A stretch of 64,000 bases of DNA from JAACSU01 sp035905775 (GTDB lineage: Bacteria > Patescibacteriota > Gracilibacteria > BD1-5 > UBA6164), in assembly GCA_035905775.1 (NCBI GenBank), contig JAMIGJ010000044.1, positions 1 through 64,000 of the forward strand. The letters are read 5' to 3'. Under the pieces are notes generated by a model. It was not told the origin of the DNA, searched no databases, and saw only the letters and a program-made list of their open reading frames with translations. The position numbers and the translations under genes are program-made. Of the stretch, positions 60,590-64,000 are shown one piece after another (within the stretch, counting starts at the first letter, position 1; the number at the start of each line of letters is the position of its first letter).

Positions 60590-62080
60590 TTACTCAGTTT
60601 CTAAACTGCTCAGTTCCATTTGAGCTTGTGTTGACCACAAAGTATTAGGTGCTTCTTGGAGTACTTTTTTAAAATATACTTGAGCAATCCCTAAGTTCCC
60701 ACTTTCTTTTGCAGTATAGGCAATTTGTATCAAAAGAAAAGGATTTTTTGGATCTTTTGAAAGAGCATGTTGCAAAAGAGAAAAAGCTTCTTGCGTATTT
60801 CCATTTTCTCGAAGAATCCATCCTTCATACGCATAAAAGTCTCAATTTTCAGGGAAGAGTTTTTGTCATTTTTTACTCCAGTCTTGAGCTGTCTCATATG
60901 ATTCATGGAGAATATGATAATACACTGCAAGCCCAAGATCAGATGCTTCAAGGTTTTCTTCCTCTTCTACGAAATCTCAAAATGCCTTGAGCATCCCAGC
61001 ATCATTTTCAAGGAGATAGAGATTATGGATGAGTTGTCTGCGAACATCGATACTTGGAGTATACCCAAGCTCAAGCGCTTTGTTGAGATGGATATTGGCT
61101 ACGACATAGTCTTTGAGCTTCTCGTGAATGACTCACAGCATATAGGAAACATCCGCATCTTGCGAGTCTATTTTTTGATACTGTGTCAGTACTTCGCGAG
61201 CCTGAGTATATTCTCCGAGTTCATAATAACTTTGCGCAAGTATTTTGAGAACGGGTTTATATCCAGGTTTTTCTTTGAGCAGTTCTTTCGAGAGCGCAAC
61301 TGCAACAGGATAGAGTTTATTATGGTACCACGCTCCGATGAGATAAGCATTTTTGAGTGATACGTCTTCAAGCTGAAAATTTTCATAATTTTTCAATGCC
61401 TCTTCAACTTTGAGAAGAGGAGAAAATACGGTATTTTGAGTTCAAGTACCACTCTCTTGCACACTACTTCCTGAAAAGGAGTCTTGAAATCAAAGTTTAC
61501 ACATATGAAAATCTACGACACATGAGAGACTTTGCGTATAATAAAATATTTCCTCTGAGCTATAATTGTATTTTTTGAGTTCATTTTCTATTTTCACTCG
61601 ATTTTCAGGCAGAGTTATATCGAGACTATAGATGAGACTCAGGGCAAAAAGCTCTTTTTGACTTTGTGGCATCTCTGGAAGTCGAGAGAGATAGTTGACA
61701 CTGCTTCCAAACTTTTTGAGTTCAAAATAGGTGAGCGCAATCTTTTCGAGGATGAGAGGATCATTTGGATTTTTTTTGTAAAACTCCAGATATTTTTTGA
61801 GCGCGAGCGAAAGTTGGTTATTGTTATAATAACTGTCTCCTTCAAGAATCATTCCTTTATCTGCAAGTCGTTTTTTAATCAGCTCGATTTTTGTTCGTAC
61901 TGCATCTGGCTCTTCCGTCACTTCCTCTTCGACAGGAGTATTTTCTTCTGCTCCAGTTGAGGAAACAGGAGTTTCACTGTTTTTTTTCTGCTCAGTGATA
62001 AGAGTCTCTATCGTCCCAGTAAAAAATAATATTCCTGCTGCAAAAGCAAAAAACGTAAAAATAATAAGAATATTGCGCAT
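60590..62080 (-). CDS. Membrane-anchored TPR protein
   Basis: A 496-residue protein read through several TGA codons (the standard code gives three fragments). One N-terminal membrane helix (MRNILIIFTFFAFAAGILFF), a Glu/Thr-rich linker, then about ten TPR-like helix pairs (GDSYYNNNQLSLALKKYLEF, LAQSYYELGEYTQAREVLTQ, GWILRENGNTQEAFSLLQHA, IAYTAKESGNLGIAQVYFKK). It is probably an envelope protein-interaction scaffold. Confidence 0.82.
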
Positions 62081-62136
62081 AGTCGTTTTGTTTTTTTTAT
62101 TTTTTTGTATAAAGTATGATCTCGAACGTATCATAG

Positions 62137-63684
62137 ATGCTTCTTGGAAAATTGCAACAGTACTATCTTTTAAAGTTCTCGACATTGTATAAAAAAATAG
62201 CCTCAAATACGATTGCACAAATCGTTTCAAAAATGCTTACCGCACTTATTTCTATCGTCCTGATTGGACTTCTCACGAAATATCTCCCGATGGAGCTCTA
62301 TGGAAGCTACAATAAAGTGTATAGCTATCTTGGGATTTTTGCATTTCTTGCGGATTTATGACTCTATACGATTGCGATTCGAGAAATCTCTGCCTGACAT
62401 ACCGCAAAAGAAAAGATTATTGGAAATATCCTGACGCTTCGTACCATTTTAGGTCTGTGAATCTGGGTTCTTGCGATAGTGATAGCACTCTTGCTTCCAG
62501 GGTATCACGATACTTTGACCCTTATTGCGATAGCGATTGTGGGAGCCTTTACACTGGTAAGCCTTATAAACTCTTCGCTTTTGGCTCTCATGCAGTCACA
62601 AATGAAGATGGAATTTTCTCTGGTATCGCTTATATCAGGAAAACTGCTCAATCTTGGGCTTATTGCGCTCGCTCTTTTGTATATTTTTCAAGAGAGCTCT
62701 GAACTTTCCTTTGCCTTTCTTTCGGTCTTTGTTGCAGGATTTCTTGGAATAGTCCTTAATACACTTTTGAACTATTGCTATCTCAAAAAAACCATAGAGA
62801 TTCGCTATCTTTTTGATGGGGAATATATTACTCATATTTTCAAAATTTCACTTCCATACGGACTCGCTTTGTTTCTTTCGGTGGTATATTTTAAGGTAGA
62901 TGTGATATTACTTTCTTTGCTTGAATCTCCAGAAAAAGCAGATATTTCTATTGCTCTGTATGGTCTTCCAATGAAGATTATTGAAGTGCTCATGGTTCTT
63001 TGAGGTTTTTACTTAAACTCTTTGCTTCCTACCCTCACAGAAAAATATAAAAATACCGACGTAAAAGCGCTTGAACATATTTTTGGTCTGAGTTTGAAAG
63101 TACTTTTGAGTTTTGGTTTTTTGATATTTTTACTGGGGAATCTCTTTGCCTCTGAAGTGATATCGATTATTGCCACCCCAGACTATCTCACACCAAGTAA
63201 TCATCTCTATAGTTCGCTTGATGCCTTTCGAGTCGTTCTTGCCGTACTCCTGTTTTATTTTTTATCACTGTGTTGTATCTATATGCTGATTGCATCAGAA
63301 AGACAGGGGATACTCTTGTGGGTCAATCTTGCCGTGACGCTTATAAACATTATTGGAAATATTATCTTTATCCCATATTTTTCATTTATGGGAGCAGCTT
63401 ATATCACACTCGTCTCGCAGATATTTTTACTCCTGTGTACAGGATATATCATTTTGAAAGACATAAAGATACCAAAAATCTATATCTTCTCTTGCATCAA
63501 AACATGGTTTTTTGGGACTCTTCTCTTTTTTCTATTTTACTTTATTTCTTTTTGGAAAGATTGGGGAGATATACTAACTCTCTTTATTGTTGCTCCAATG
63601 TTTCTCGCAATGTATATTGCGATGGAATATCTCTTTTCAAAAAAGCTTCTCAAAGCTTCTAATATGTTCTCAGCACTCAAGTAA
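62137..63684 (+). CDS. Polysaccharide flippase (Wzx/MATE-like)
   Basis: A 515-residue protein with about twelve to fourteen membrane helices. The N-terminal region SNTIAQIVSKMLTALISIVL, LLTKYLPMELYGSYNKVYSY is the polysaccharide biosynthesis (PF01943-like) pattern, and FKISLPYGLALFLSVVYFKVD the central one. Five TGA codons are Gly. It would flip lipid-linked sugars for surface polysaccharide, fitting galU and pgi nearby. Confidence 0.88.
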
Positions 63685-64000
63685 CAGTATTAAGTTCAAG
63701 AAATTCACTATAATCCCTATTTTTAACCTCGAGAGTGAAAATTTTCAAGTTTTGATTCGTACATCACACTCCAGAAAATGAAAGTTGTGATCCAGTGAGC
63801 AAGAGTGTTCCAGTATTGTTTCCTGTGACAGCTCATGTGAGTGTGCCAGTAAGATTTTTACAGCCAATAGATCTGATCTCATATGGAGTTTTTGCAGACC
63901 AGTTTTTTCCATAAGATATCCACGTACTTCCACTCAAATAGCTACTTTGTAGAGTCCCACTTGCACTGCGAGAAATTTGTATTCTCCAACTTGTAGGGAT
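63659..64000 (-). CDS. C-terminal part of a secreted Ser/Thr/Gly-rich protein
   Basis: A minus-strand frame open to the window edge, ending at TAG 63659 and overlapping the flippase 3' end by 26 bp. Visible residues are Ser/Thr/Gly-rich and beta-like (SGTLQSSYLSGSTWISYGKN, NLTGTLTGAVTGNNTGTLLL), typical of a surface or adhesin-type repeat domain. Three TGA codons are Gly. Truncated by the window, so no family is assigned. Confidence 0.6.

Overview
The window is about 64 kb of AT-rich, gene-dense bacterial DNA in which UGA is read as glycine (translation table 25). Conserved motifs are broken by TGA exactly where glycine belongs: the RecQ GRAGRDG motif, both Walker A glycines of an ABC ATPase, the HExxH helix of a metzincin, the nucleophile elbow of an alpha/beta hydrolase, and PVGYRAADD of a nitroreductase. 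Every gene end I resolved is TAA or TAG. With its small genes, tight overlaps and weak Shine-Dalgarno signals this points to Patescibacteria of the Gracilibacteria (BD1-5) or Absconditabacteria (SR1) lineage; I cannot choose between them. Under the standard code about half of these genes would look like pseudogenes. Coordinates here are for the full read-through genes.

Layout. 0-8.3 kb: zinc homeostasis pair (Zur-like Fur plus CobW GTPase), a DEAD-box RNA helicase, a large zinc metallopeptidase and RecQ. 8.3-15.6 kb: a transglutaminase-like protein, YaaA, a redox cluster (pirin, nitroreductase, divergent HxlR regulator), an alpha/beta hydrolase fused to a VanY-type carboxypeptidase, a sortase and a Nudix hydrolase. 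15.6-20 kb: a UGA-rich metzincin cassette between two copies of one hairpin, tRNA-Gln, rplL and rplJ with structured RNAs, a GC-rich locus of unclear nature, rpmE, and tRNA-Leu, -Tyr and -Thr. 20-28.8 kb: a TesA/YbbA/YbbP-like lipid module (esterase frameshifted), miaA, nth, a UPF0489 protein and prepilin peptidase. 28.8-34.2 kb: three photolyase/cryptochrome-superfamily genes with DUF2256, DUF1905 and zinc-ribbon partners. 34.2-43.5 kb: a MutY that lacks its Fe-S cysteines, membrane proteins, a PilB-type ATPase and an MFS-like transporter. 43.5-49.3 kb: a 2-oxoacid:ferredoxin oxidoreductase (korA, korB) facing ATP-citrate lyase (aclB, aclA). 49.5-64 kb: MgtC-like transporter, MBL-fold lipoprotein, tag, an rRNA methyltransferase, an ABC-2 exporter, galU, pgi, yvcK, a TPR protein, a lipid-linked-oligosaccharide flippase, and the end of a secreted protein.

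How they work together: DNA repair is heavily represented (three photolyase-like enzymes, Nth, MutY, Tag, RecQ). Central carbon metabolism is sparse: Pgi, GalU, YvcK, and a possible citrate to acetyl-CoA to 2-oxoacid route. Cell-surface functions (sortase, type IV pilus parts, VanY domain, flippase, secreted proteins) fit a host-attached lifestyle.

The non-coding side is rich. There is a dispersed palindromic repeat that also sits in frame inside yaaA, mutY and yvcK; a duplicated GAGWCCGGWCTC palindrome inside two genes; a three-way-junction element between rplJ and rplL; and five near-identical terminator hairpins within 6.5 kb. I saw no rRNA, CRISPR array, transposase or prophage.
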